A stretch of 64,000 nt of DNA, taken from assembly GCF_025263685.1 (NCBI RefSeq), contig NZ_CP092109.1, forward strand, positions 3,597,001 to 3,661,000. The letters run 5' to 3'. Source of the stretch: Geoalkalibacter halelectricus (GTDB taxonomy: Bacteria; Desulfobacterota; Desulfuromonadia; Desulfuromonadales; Geoalkalibacteraceae). The notes under the pieces are model-generated. The model did no database searches. It saw only the letters and a list, made by a program, of their open reading frames with translations, and was not told where the DNA came from. How positions within the stretch are numbered: the stretch's first letter is position 1; each line of letters starts with the position of its first letter. This document shows, one piece after another, positions 24,001-31,101 of this stretch. The position numbers and the translations under genes were made by a program.

Positions 24001-24170
24001 GGACACGGATCAAATCTGATCAAGGCGGATTGAGCAAAAAATAGAAAAAGCAAAGGGTTTTTGAGATTTTTTTTAAGATTTTAAAATCCGTGAAAATCAA
24101 ATTTGATCCGTGTCCAATGGTTTTATGATTTTGGTTTGAAATCCGCGTCCATCCTGAAAATCTGCGTCCC
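24001..24170. repeat. Inverted-repeat element, family B copy 1
   Basis: Terminal inverted repeats GGACACGGATCAAATCTGAT (from 24001) and its near-complement ending at 24115 (one mismatch in 20) enclose an AT-rich centre. A second right-arm-like tract with ATCCGCGTCCATCCTGAAAA follows to about 24170. This fills the gap between the VanZ and methyltransferase genes. No coding potential seen. Confidence 0.7.
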
Positions 24171-24193
24171 ATTGAAAAAAAAGGCATGAGTCA

Positions 24194-25018
24194 ATGAGTA
24201 AACCCCTGCCTTCTCGCCGCAAAACCTCCTCGCGCGAGGCCTATTGGCGCGAGATGTTCAACGATTTTTCGGCGCTGGAATCAGATCACGCCATTTCCGG
24301 TTGGTCGCCCCAGGGGTTGAGCCTGCGCATGAAATCCTACCTGCGGGCGCTGCCGACGCTCAATCTGGCGCCGGGTGCCCTGGTGCTCGATCTGGGCTGC
24401 GGCGCGGGGGCCTATTCGCGCGTTTTGGGCAAGGCTGGTTTTCGCGTGGTGGGGGTGGATTTTGCCTGGCTGGTGGCGGGGCAGGCCCGCAAGCGCACCA
24501 CGGAAGGCGCGGTGGATTATGTGTCGGGGGATGCGACCTGTCTGCCCTTTGCCGACGATCTCTTTGACCATGTGGTGTGCATCGGGCTGTTTCAGTCGCT
24601 GCACAAGCATCGCGAGGCCATGCGGGAAATTCACCGTGTGCTCAAGCCCGGCGGGGTGCTGTGCCTGATGACCCTGAACCGCCGCAATCTCAAGGCGACG
24701 CTGGATCGCAAGCTGAAGCGCGAGGAAATCATCCTGGTCGAGGGCCAACCCCAGGCGCGGCTTAATACCTATGATCCGGCGCTTTTTACCGGCGAACTGG
24801 AAGAAGCGGGGTTTCGCAACTTGCGGCGTGAGCCGGTGCAGATTTATCCGGAAAAGCTTAACGGCGCGGCAGGGTTGATATGGCTGTGGAGCCGGCTGCC
24901 GGGGTTGGGTTACTTGACGGCGCGTTCGTTTATGGTGATTGGGGAGAAGGCAGGGGGTAAGGCGGGTTCACCGCGGAGGCGCGGAGGGCGCAGAGAAAAT
25001 CCTGAGGAACAACAATAA
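24194..25018 (+). CDS. Class I SAM-dependent methyltransferase
   Basis: A 274-residue methyltransferase with the full set of class I motifs: VLDLGCGAGAYSRVLGKAGF (motif I, residue ~65), VVGVDFAWLVAGQAR (motif II), and DYVSGDATCLPFADDLFDHV (motifs III-IV). It probably methylates a small molecule or sugar of the polysaccharide pathway. The last ~17 residues (SPRRRGGRRENPEEQQ) are encoded by the left arm of a family C repeat beginning at 24967, so the C-terminus is repeat-derived. Confidence 0.8.
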   Translation: MSKPLPSRRKTSSREAYWREMFNDFSALESDHAISGWSPQGLSLRMKSYLRALPTLNLAPGALVLDLGCGAGAYSRVLGKAGFRVVGVDFAWLVAGQARKRTTEGAVDYVSGDATCLPFADDLFDHVVCIGLFQSLHKHREAMREIHRVLKPGGVLCLMTLNRRNLKATLDRKLKREEIILVEGQPQARLNTYDPALFTGELEEAGFRNLRREPVQIYPEKLNGAAGLIWLWSRLPGLGYLTARSFMVIGEKAGGKAGSPRRRGGRRENPEEQQ

Positions 25019-25062
25019 GAACAAAGATTTTTCTCGGCGTTCTCAGCGGGCTCTGCGGTGAA
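24967..25062. repeat. Inverted-repeat element, family C copy 1
   Basis: Left arm TTCACCGCGGAGGCGCGGAG, right arm ending GGGCTCTGCGGTGAA, about 96 bases overall, imperfectly complementary. The left arm overlaps the methyltransferase 3' end and carries its stop codon. Further copies lie at 25852, 28060 (half), 39995 and 43876. Confidence 0.75.
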
Positions 25063-25102
25063 AAAAAAGGTTGAAGTCCAGAAGTTTTTTTCCGCCGGAT
25101 TT

Positions 25103-25507
25103 TTACTGCATGGCCAAAAACTCCGCCGGTGTCAGGGCTTGATTGTTTGACTGGGTAAAGTCTTTGGTGTTGCGGGTGATGATGAAGCGGCAATGGTGCT
25201 CTTGGGCGGAGGCGCACACCACGGCGTCTTCGAAATCGGAAAATCCCAGGCTGCGCGCACGAAGAAAGACGGTTTTGTCGGCGGGCACGACGGTGAAGTT
25301 TTGCAGCAGCCAGTCGATGAGGTCGTCGGCCTGCTGTTTTTCGGCATATTTGGTAACGAGATAGTGCATGGTGGTCAGCATATGGGCCGCGATGCAGCCG
25401 CAATTGTTTTTGAGGGCAAAATCGAGAACGGCGGCCGAAGCTCTGTAGTGGGACCGGCGTTGCTGAACGACGTCGAGAAGGACGTTGAGATCGAGCATGA
25501 GTTTCAC
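25103..25507 (-). CDS. PIN-domain toxin
   Basis: A 134-residue PIN-domain ribonuclease-like toxin (VapC-like superfamily). Acidic metal ligands are visible at D6 (MKLMLDLNVLLD), D91/D94 (FSDFEDAVV) and D116 (TRNTKDF). It should cleave RNA when released from its antitoxin. It overlaps the antitoxin gene by 4 bases (ATGA). The downstream side abuts a family C repeat after ~40 bases. Confidence 0.8.
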   Translation of the reverse strand: MKLMLDLNVLLDVVQQRRSHYRASAAVLDFALKNNCGCIAAHMLTTMHYLVTKYAEKQQADDLIDWLLQNFTVVPADKTVFLRARSLGFSDFEDAVVCASAQEHHCRFIITRNTKDFTQSNNQALTPAEFLAMQ

Positions 25508-25740
25508 CGGTGTTTTTCCTCCATGGCGTCACGGTATTCGTCGCGCATGTCGCGATCACCGGGGATGATGCCGCTGAAGCGAAGGATGTCGGGGTGGATG
25601 TCCCCCTGGGGGGCCTGGCGCAGTTTTTTCAAATAACGATCCAGCAGTTGCGTCAGGGTCAGGCCGTGGTCTGATGCGTATTTCTTCGCGAATTCGATGT
25701 CTTCTTCGGGAAGACGCACGGTGAGTTTACGGGTCGGCAT
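25504..25740 (-). CDS. DUF6364-type antitoxin
   Basis: A 78-residue protein starting MPTRKLTVRLPEEDIEFAKK, a ribbon-helix-helix-like arm typical of DUF6364 antitoxins encoded before PIN toxins, with an acidic C-terminal tail for toxin binding. It is the first gene of the minus-strand operon. Codons and composition match the chromosome. Confidence 0.75.
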   Translation of the reverse strand: MPTRKLTVRLPEEDIEFAKKYASDHGLTLTQLLDRYLKKLRQAPQGDIHPDILRFSGIIPGDRDMRDEYRDAMEEKHR

Positions 25741-25820
25741 GGGAGTTTTCCTTTTGTTCGTTGCTGTACGGCTATTTTAGCTTTGGCGTACGGCAGTGTC
25801 AACGCCGTGGTTGTTGTGTG

Positions 25821-26074
25821 GGGGACGCGGGCCAGGTCTGATAGAGGCGGGTTCACCGCTGAGGCGCGAAGGGCGCGGAGAAAATCTTGAGGAACAACAA
25901 ATAGAACGCAGAAAAGGCGGATTTTTCAGGATAAGGGCGGATTAAGCTTTCGGATACGGAGGATTTATTTCTGCGTTTCGACCTGGTTTTGCTCTCTCAG
26001 CGCGCTCAGCGCACTCTGCGGTAAAAAGGGTTTAAGAGTTTTAGATCCGCGTTCATCCTGAAAATCCGCGTCCC
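25821..26074. repeat. Family B element with family C element nested inside
   Basis: Outer arms GGGGACGCGGGCCAGGTCTG (25821) and a right arm ending AAATCCGCGTCCC (26074); inside is a family C copy, 25852-26025, with left arm TTCACCGCTGAGGCGCGAAG and right arm ending CACTCTGCGGTAAA. This explains nearly all of the gene-free interval 25741-26122. Confidence 0.7.
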
Positions 26075-26122
26075 ATTTGAGGTTTTCATGTCGTTATCCT
26101 TTGGAGTCAGGATCGTCTTCTG

Positions 26123-28015
26123 ATGTGCGGTATCAGCGGTATTCTTCATTTTGATCAACGCCCCGTCGATTCTGATCTTCTGCGGCGTATGAACGACACG
26201 ATGGTGCATCGCGGGCCGGACGGCAGCGGCCTGTTTGTGAATGGTCCCATCGGGCTGGGCCATCGGCGCCTCTCCATCATCGACCTGCATACGGGCGATC
26301 AACCGATGGCGACGCCCGAGGGTGACGTGCAGGTGGTGTTCAACGGCGAGATCTATAATTTTCTCGAAATCAAGGCGGAGTTGGAAAAGCGCGGTCACGT
26401 GTTTCGCACCCGCAGCGACACCGAAACCCTGCTGCACGGCTATCGCGAATGGGGCGAGAATTTTGTCGATCATCTGCGCGGCATGTTCGCCATCGCCCTC
26501 TGGGATACACGCGCGCAAAAGCTGTTGCTGGTGCGTGATCGGTTGGGCAAGAAGCCGCTGTATTATTATTTCGACGGGGCGCGCCTGGTTTTCGGCTCGG
26601 AGATGAAGGCGCTGCTGGCGGATCCTTCTATCCCCCGGGATCTGGATGCGCGGGCCCTCGATGCGTACTTGAGCTTTGGTTACGTGCCTTCGCCTCTGAG
26701 TATTTTTCAGGGAATTCGCAAATTGCCGCCGGCGCATTTGGCCGTTTGTGCGGATGGGCGCCTGGATATCCGCTCTTATTGGGACCTGGATATGAGCCAC
26801 GGCGGCGATGACATCTCCGAGGCTCAAGCCGTGGAAGAGCTGCGCGAGGTTTTTGATGCCTCGGTGCGCCTGCGCATGATCAGTGACGTGCCCCTGGGGG
26901 CTTTTTTGAGCGGCGGGGTGGATTCGTCGGCGGTGGTGGCGGCCATGGCGGGAATGACCAGCGAGCCGGTGCGCACGGCGGCCATCGGTTTTGCCGAGAA
27001 GCGTTTCAACGAGTTGGAATATGCGCGCGTGGTGGCCGAGCGCTACGGCACCGATCACGGTGAATTTGTGGTCGAACCTGATGCCCTGGGGATTCTCGAT
27101 CGGCTGGTGTGGCATTTCGATGAACCTTTCGCGGATTCGTCGGCCATTCCCACCTGGTATGTGTCGCAGATGGCGCGCCGGAAAGTGACGGTGGCCCTGT
27201 CGGGTGACGGCGGCGATGAAACCTTCGCCGGTTATACTCAGCGCTATGCCATGAATCGCTTTGAGAATGATTGGCGCAACCGGATTCCGGGATTCGTGCG
27301 ACGCGGCCTGTTGGGGCCCCTGGCGGCCTGTTATCCGCGCGCTGATTTCCTGCCGCGGCCTTTGCGCCTGAAGTCGTTCATGACCAATCTGTCCCTGCCG
27401 GTGGAGCAGGCGTATTTTCGCGATATGTCCTTTTATTTCAAGCCCGAAGCCAAGACGCGGCTGCTGCTCCCCGAGATTGCCGAAGCCGTGCGGGGCGGGG
27501 CCGAGGATTATCTGGGGCGGTATTTTGCGCGAAACATTAACCCGGATGTGACCAGCCGGGTGCAGTACGTGGATATCAAGAGCTATCTGCCCGAGGACAT
27601 CCTGGTCAAGGTCGACCGCATGAGCATGGCGCATTCCCTGGAGGTGCGCGCGCCGATTCTCGACCACAGGGTGATGGAGTACGCGGCGCGTTTGCCTTCG
27701 CGTCTCAAACTGCGCGGTAATGAGGGCAAGTACATCTTCAAGAAGATGAATGAGACGCGCCTGCCCCACGACATCCTCTACCGCAAGAAGCAGGGCTTTT
27801 GCGTGCCCCTGGCCGCCTGGCTGCGCGGCGGCCTCAAGGATAAGGCCCAGGAGGCGGTTTTCGGCAAGACTGCGGATCTGGGTGAATTGTTTGACATGAA
27901 TTATGTCGCTGGTCTTTGGGATCGCCACCAATCGGGTCGCGAGGACAACGCCACGCCGATTTGGGGTTTGGTGATGCTGGGGTTGTGGCGTGAGATGGTG
28001 AAAAAAACATGTTGA
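26123..28015 (+). CDS. asnB: Glutamine-hydrolysing asparagine synthase-like amidotransferase
   Basis: A 630-residue AsnB-type enzyme. The class II glutaminase starts with the catalytic Cys2 (MCGISGILHF), with RRMNDTMVHRGPDGSG and FNGEIYNFLEIK; the synthetase half has the PP-loop LSGGVDSSAVVAAM near residue 262. Inside a polysaccharide locus it more likely amidates a sugar acid or another carboxylate than makes free asparagine. It resembles the amidotransferase 1 group linked to exosortase-A loci (TIGR03108), from memory. ATG 26123 is fixed by the Cys requirement. Confidence 0.85.
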   Translation: MCGISGILHFDQRPVDSDLLRRMNDTMVHRGPDGSGLFVNGPIGLGHRRLSIIDLHTGDQPMATPEGDVQVVFNGEIYNFLEIKAELEKRGHVFRTRSDTETLLHGYREWGENFVDHLRGMFAIALWDTRAQKLLLVRDRLGKKPLYYYFDGARLVFGSEMKALLADPSIPRDLDARALDAYLSFGYVPSPLSIFQGIRKLPPAHLAVCADGRLDIRSYWDLDMSHGGDDISEAQAVEELREVFDASVRLRMISDVPLGAFLSGGVDSSAVVAAMAGMTSEPVRTAAIGFAEKRFNELEYARVVAERYGTDHGEFVVEPDALGILDRLVWHFDEPFADSSAIPTWYVSQMARRKVTVALSGDGGDETFAGYTQRYAMNRFENDWRNRIPGFVRRGLLGPLAACYPRADFLPRPLRLKSFMTNLSLPVEQAYFRDMSFYFKPEAKTRLLLPEIAEAVRGGAEDYLGRYFARNINPDVTSRVQYVDIKSYLPEDILVKVDRMSMAHSLEVRAPILDHRVMEYAARLPSRLKLRGNEGKYIFKKMNETRLPHDILYRKKQGFCVPLAAWLRGGLKDKAQEAVFGKTADLGELFDMNYVAGLWDRHQSGREDNATPIWGLVMLGLWREMVKKTC

Positions 28016-28018
28016 CTC

Positions 28019-28109
28019 GGGGCGTGGATCGGATCTGGTAACGGCTGGAGCAAGGCGGGTTCACCGCGGAGGCGCGAAGGGCGCGGAGAATACCCTGAGA
28101 AAAAAATAA
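28019..28109. repeat. Partial family B plus left half of family C
   Basis: GGGCGTGGATCGGATCTG resembles a family B left arm; the family C left arm TCACCGCGGAGGCGCGAAGG starts at 28060. No right arms follow: the copy is cut off by the gene fragment and group II intron tail just downstream. Confidence 0.6.
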
Positions 28110-28116
28110 CTGAAGT

Positions 28117-28233
28117 TTAGAGTTTCGCGATCTTTGAAAATTTGCCGAAGTCGTAAAAATAGTGCTTGACAGGACGACCACCTTGTGTGGCCGCGCCTTC
28201 AAAGCGATTGATATTGGAGGTTCCCCGGCTCTC
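28117..28233 (-). pseudogene. Unrecognised C-terminal gene fragment
   Basis: On the minus strand an open stretch reads ESRGTSNINRFEGAATQGG, then RPVKHYFYDFGKFSKIAKL, then stop at 28117. The well-formed C-terminus and absence of a start suggest the tail of a lost gene. I do not recognise the family. It is wedged between a half repeat and the group II intron end. Confidence 0.35.
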
Positions 28234-28327
28234 ATAACCTCAACTTCTCGAACCGCCCGGTGCGGACCCGCATGCCGGGTGGTGTGGGAGGGGAGCGGTC
28301 AGAGAGCCTGACCGCCCCCTATCCCGA
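28234..28327 (+). mobile_element. Group II intron 3'-end remnant (domains V-VI)
   Basis: GAACCGCCCGGTGCGG followed by CCCGCATGCCGGGTGGTG (28250-28284) folds as the short domain V hairpin of bacterial group II introns, and GAGCGGTCAGAGAGCCTGACCGC with a flanking GGGG/CCCC stem (28286-28318) fits domain VI, ending CCCTATCCCGAT. Upstream SHNLNFSNRPVRTRMPGG in the plus frame is the usual conceptual translation across this junction. The reverse transcriptase and 5' part are missing, so the intron is dead. Confidence 0.7.
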
Positions 28328-28348
28328 TTTCAGGTCCAGGTTCGCCTC

Positions 28349-28392
28349 TTGACATCTGTCCACTCGTGGCGCATCATGTCCAAAAATGTCCA
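28349..28392 (+). promoter_or_regulatory. Putative promoter and phased TGTCCA operator for the Ehr operon
   Basis: TTGACA (28349-28354), a 17-base spacer and CATCAT (28372-28377) form a sigma-70-like promoter. Three direct TGTCCA hexamers start at 28357, 28377 and 28387, i.e. 20 and 10 bases apart, all on one face of the helix. This fits cooperative binding by a regulator, possibly the helix-turn-helix/IIA protein encoded 34 bases downstream. Confidence 0.5.
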
Positions 28393-28425
28393 ATACGTGA
28401 GACAAATGCTAGAGCCGGAGGACAG

Positions 28426-29103
28426 ATGAACCTTTCCGTCAAGGACGCCGCGCAGTTGCTGACGGTGTCGGAAAAAACCATTTACCGCTGGATCAAGCAG
28501 GAGATCATTCCCGCCTACAAGGTCCACGAAAGTTACAGGTTCAATCGCGCCGAGCTGCTGGAGTGGGCGACTTCCAGGCGCATGGGACTGCCGCCGGAGG
28601 CCTTCAGCGAGCCCGAGACCGACGCCCTGCCGCTGCCCCGGCTCCATGAGGCCCTGGAAGCGGGGGGTATTTTCTACCGCATCGAAGGCGCCACGCGTGA
28701 GAAGGTGCTTGCCGACACCGTCGAGCACTTGCGGCTTGGGGCCGAAGTCGACCGCGACTATCTTTATAAAGTGCTCCTTGCCCGGGAAAAGCTCTCCAGC
28801 ACCGCCGTCGGCGACGGCATTGCCGTGCCCCGCCCGCGCAACCCAGCGCTGTTGCATCTCGACCGCACCACTCTCACCCTCTGCTTTCTCGAACAGCCGG
28901 CCGATTTCGCCGCCCTCGACGGCCAACCGGTGCGCATGCTGTTCACCCTGCTGGCTCCCACCCTGCGGTTTCACCTGCACCTTCTGTCCAAGCTCTCCTT
29001 TGTCCTGCGGGATCCGACTTTTATGCAAACCCTGCAGAATCAGGGCAGTCGGGAGGAAATATTCACGGCCTTGCGCCATGCCGAGGAGGCCTTGAGGAGC
29101 TGA
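28426..29103 (+). CDS. Excisionase-type HTH fused to PTS EIIA-like domain
   Basis: A 225-residue predicted regulator. Residues 1-52 are an excisionase/MerR-like helix (MNLSVKDAAQLLTVSEKTIY), residues ~70-222 a PTS EIIA type 2 (PtsN-like) domain with STAVGDGIAV and LDGQPVRMLFTLLAP. PtsN-type enzymes have His directly after the conserved Pro (IPH); here it is GIAVPRPR with R136, so phosphorylation is unlikely and the domain may only sense or bind. ATG 28426 with GGAG upstream. The next gene overlaps its stop, so it heads the Ehr operon. Confidence 0.75.
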   Translation: MNLSVKDAAQLLTVSEKTIYRWIKQEIIPAYKVHESYRFNRAELLEWATSRRMGLPPEAFSEPETDALPLPRLHEALEAGGIFYRIEGATREKVLADTVEHLRLGAEVDRDYLYKVLLAREKLSSTAVGDGIAVPRPRNPALLHLDRTTLTLCFLEQPADFAALDGQPVRMLFTLLAPTLRFHLHLLSKLSFVLRDPTFMQTLQNQGSREEIFTALRHAEEALRS

Positions 29104-31100
29104 TGGCCGCGCATCTGGTGCTCTGTGCAGTGGCGATGTGTCTGGCGGGGGGCATGCTTGCCCTTCTGTGCGGGCGCAGCCCAGCCAGAGCCGCGGCGGT
29201 GGCCACCCTCGCTCTTGGCCTGGCCGCCATCCCCGGCGTGGGGGCGGCCTGGCTCGGTCTCCAAGGCCAGGCAGCGGTGCCGGTGCACTGGCCCTGGCAG
29301 GTTCCCGGCGGAGCCTTGGTGTTGCAGGTGGATGCCTTGAGCAGCGTGTTTCTGCTGGCGATTTTCCTGGTCGCTCCCCTGTGCGCCCTTTATGGCTCCG
29401 CCTATCTCAAGGCCCAGGACCGGCGGCGCGCCCTGGGCGTCCACTGGTTTTTCTTCTGCGCCTTGACGGCCTGCCTGGCGCTGGTCGTGACGGCGGCGCA
29501 TGTTCTGATGTTCCTGGCCGCTTGGGAACTGATGTCCATCACTTCTTTTTTCCTGGTTGCTCATGATCAGCAGAAGCCCGAGGTGCGGCACGCCGCCTGG
29601 TTGTATCTGCTGGCCTGTCATCTCGGCGCCGCCGTGGTGTTCGGGCTGCTGCTCTATGCCGCCGAGGTGAGCGGCAGCCTTCATTTCCAGGAGTTTTACG
29701 CGCTAGGCGCCCTGGAGCCGCGTGCCGCCGCGTTGGTCTTCTTGGCGGCTCTTATCGGGTTCGGTACCAAGGCCGGGTTGGCGCCCCTGCACGTTTGGCT
29801 GCCCGAGGCCCACCCCGCCGCGCCCAGCCATGTGTCGGCCCTGATGTCGGCGCTCATGGTGAAAACCGGGCTCTACGGCATTGTGCGGGTGCTCACCTGG
29901 CTGCCCGCGCCGCCCCCCTGGTGGGGGCTGTTGCTGGCCGGCATCGGCGTCGGCGGCGCGCTCTACGCCATCGCCATGGCGGCGCTGCAAAGCGATGTCA
30001 AACGCTGCCTGGCCTATTCGACCATCGAGAACGTCGGCATCATCGGCCTGGGCCTGGGATTGGGCCTTTATGCCTCCGCCCTCGGGCAGCCCCTGATGGC
30101 GGCTCTGGGTTTTGCCGGGGCGCTGCTGCATGTCTGGAACCATGCGCTGTTCAAGGCGCTGCTGTTTCTCGGCGCCGGCTCGCTGCTCCATGCTACCGGA
30201 ACCTGCAACCTCAATCGCCTGGGAGGATTGCTCAAGGCCATGCCGGTGACCGGCGTCCTGCTCATCGGCGGGAGCCTGGCCGCCGCTGCCCTGCCGCCTT
30301 TGAATGGCTTTTTCGGTGAGTGGCTGATCTACCTGGGCCTTTTGCAAGCGGCGCTGGCGCTGCCCGGTGGGGGCGCCTTGCCGCCGCTGTTGCTGGTGGG
30401 CCTGCTGGCCCTGACCGGAGCCTTGGCCTTGCTGGTTTTTGTGCGGTTGATCGGGATCGCCCTGCTCGGCACGCCACGCTCGGCTGCCGCAGCAGCCGCC
30501 CACGACGGGCGCGGCGCCCTGCTTGTGGCTCCGGCCTTGTTGCTGCTGGGCTGTCTGGTCCTGGGCCTGGCGCCCGCTGGCGCCCTGGACCTGCTAAGCG
30601 CCCCGGTGAGCCTGCTGTGCCGCACCGATGTCCATTCCCTCCCTTTTCCCTCGCACTATGCCTGGCCGGGATTCGGCGGCCTGCTTCTGATGATGAGCGT
30701 TGTTGCCGCCGCGCTGGTGCTGCTCTGGCTGCGTCGCCGCCGCCCTTGTGCAGCGGATGCGACCTGGGGTTGTGGATTCACCCGCCCCAGCGCCCGTATG
30801 AGCTACAGTGCCATGGGGTTTGCCGAATTGGCGCAAAACCGCGTGTTGCCGTCCTTCCTGCGCCCTGAGGGCGCGGTTCAAGCGCCCCAGGATTTGTTCG
30901 CGCCGGGCCAAAGCCTGCATCTGACACCCAGGGATCCGGTGCTCGCGCGCCTGTTTCAGCCGCTGTTCGCCTTCCTGGGCGAGCGCTGCGTGCGCCTGCG
31001 CTGGTTGCAGCAGGGCAAGCCGGCGATCTATCTGGCCTATATCTTCCTGACCGGAGCGGCGCTCATGCTCTGGTCCCTGTGGGCCTTGGGCGGGGGCTGA
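29103..31100 (+). CDS. Ehr antiporter-like membrane subunit (HyfB/NuoL type) 1
   Basis: A 665-residue polytopic protein of the proton-translocating NADH-quinone oxidoreductase/Mrp antiporter family, with a long C-terminal extension as in HyfB. Channel residues are in place: Glu in FLAAWELMSITSF, Lys in GFGTKAGLAPLHVWLPEAHP, Lys in WNHALFKALLFLGAGSLLH. It should couple electron transfer in the Ehr complex to ion movement. It overlaps the regulator by one base and is followed after one base by a paralogue of similar length. Confidence 0.85.
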   Translation: MAAHLVLCAVAMCLAGGMLALLCGRSPARAAAVATLALGLAAIPGVGAAWLGLQGQAAVPVHWPWQVPGGALVLQVDALSSVFLLAIFLVAPLCALYGSAYLKAQDRRRALGVHWFFFCALTACLALVVTAAHVLMFLAAWELMSITSFFLVAHDQQKPEVRHAAWLYLLACHLGAAVVFGLLLYAAEVSGSLHFQEFYALGALEPRAAALVFLAALIGFGTKAGLAPLHVWLPEAHPAAPSHVSALMSALMVKTGLYGIVRVLTWLPAPPPWWGLLLAGIGVGGALYAIAMAALQSDVKRCLAYSTIENVGIIGLGLGLGLYASALGQPLMAALGFAGALLHVWNHALFKALLFLGAGSLLHATGTCNLNRLGGLLKAMPVTGVLLIGGSLAAAALPPLNGFFGEWLIYLGLLQAALALPGGGALPPLLLVGLLALTGALALLVFVRLIGIALLGTPRSAAAAAAHDGRGALLVAPALLLLGCLVLGLAPAGALDLLSAPVSLLCRTDVHSLPFPSHYAWPGFGGLLLMMSVVAAALVLLWLRRRRPCAADATWGCGFTRPSARMSYSAMGFAELAQNRVLPSFLRPEGAVQAPQDLFAPGQSLHLTPRDPVLARLFQPLFAFLGERCVRLRWLQQGKPAIYLAYIFLTGAALMLWSLWALGGG

Positions 31101-31101
31101 G

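Noticed and set aside
26006-27931. A 641-codon open frame antisense to asnB
   Set aside because: The plus-strand gene has all asparagine-synthase motifs; the antisense frame shows no domain and mirrors GC-skewed codons.
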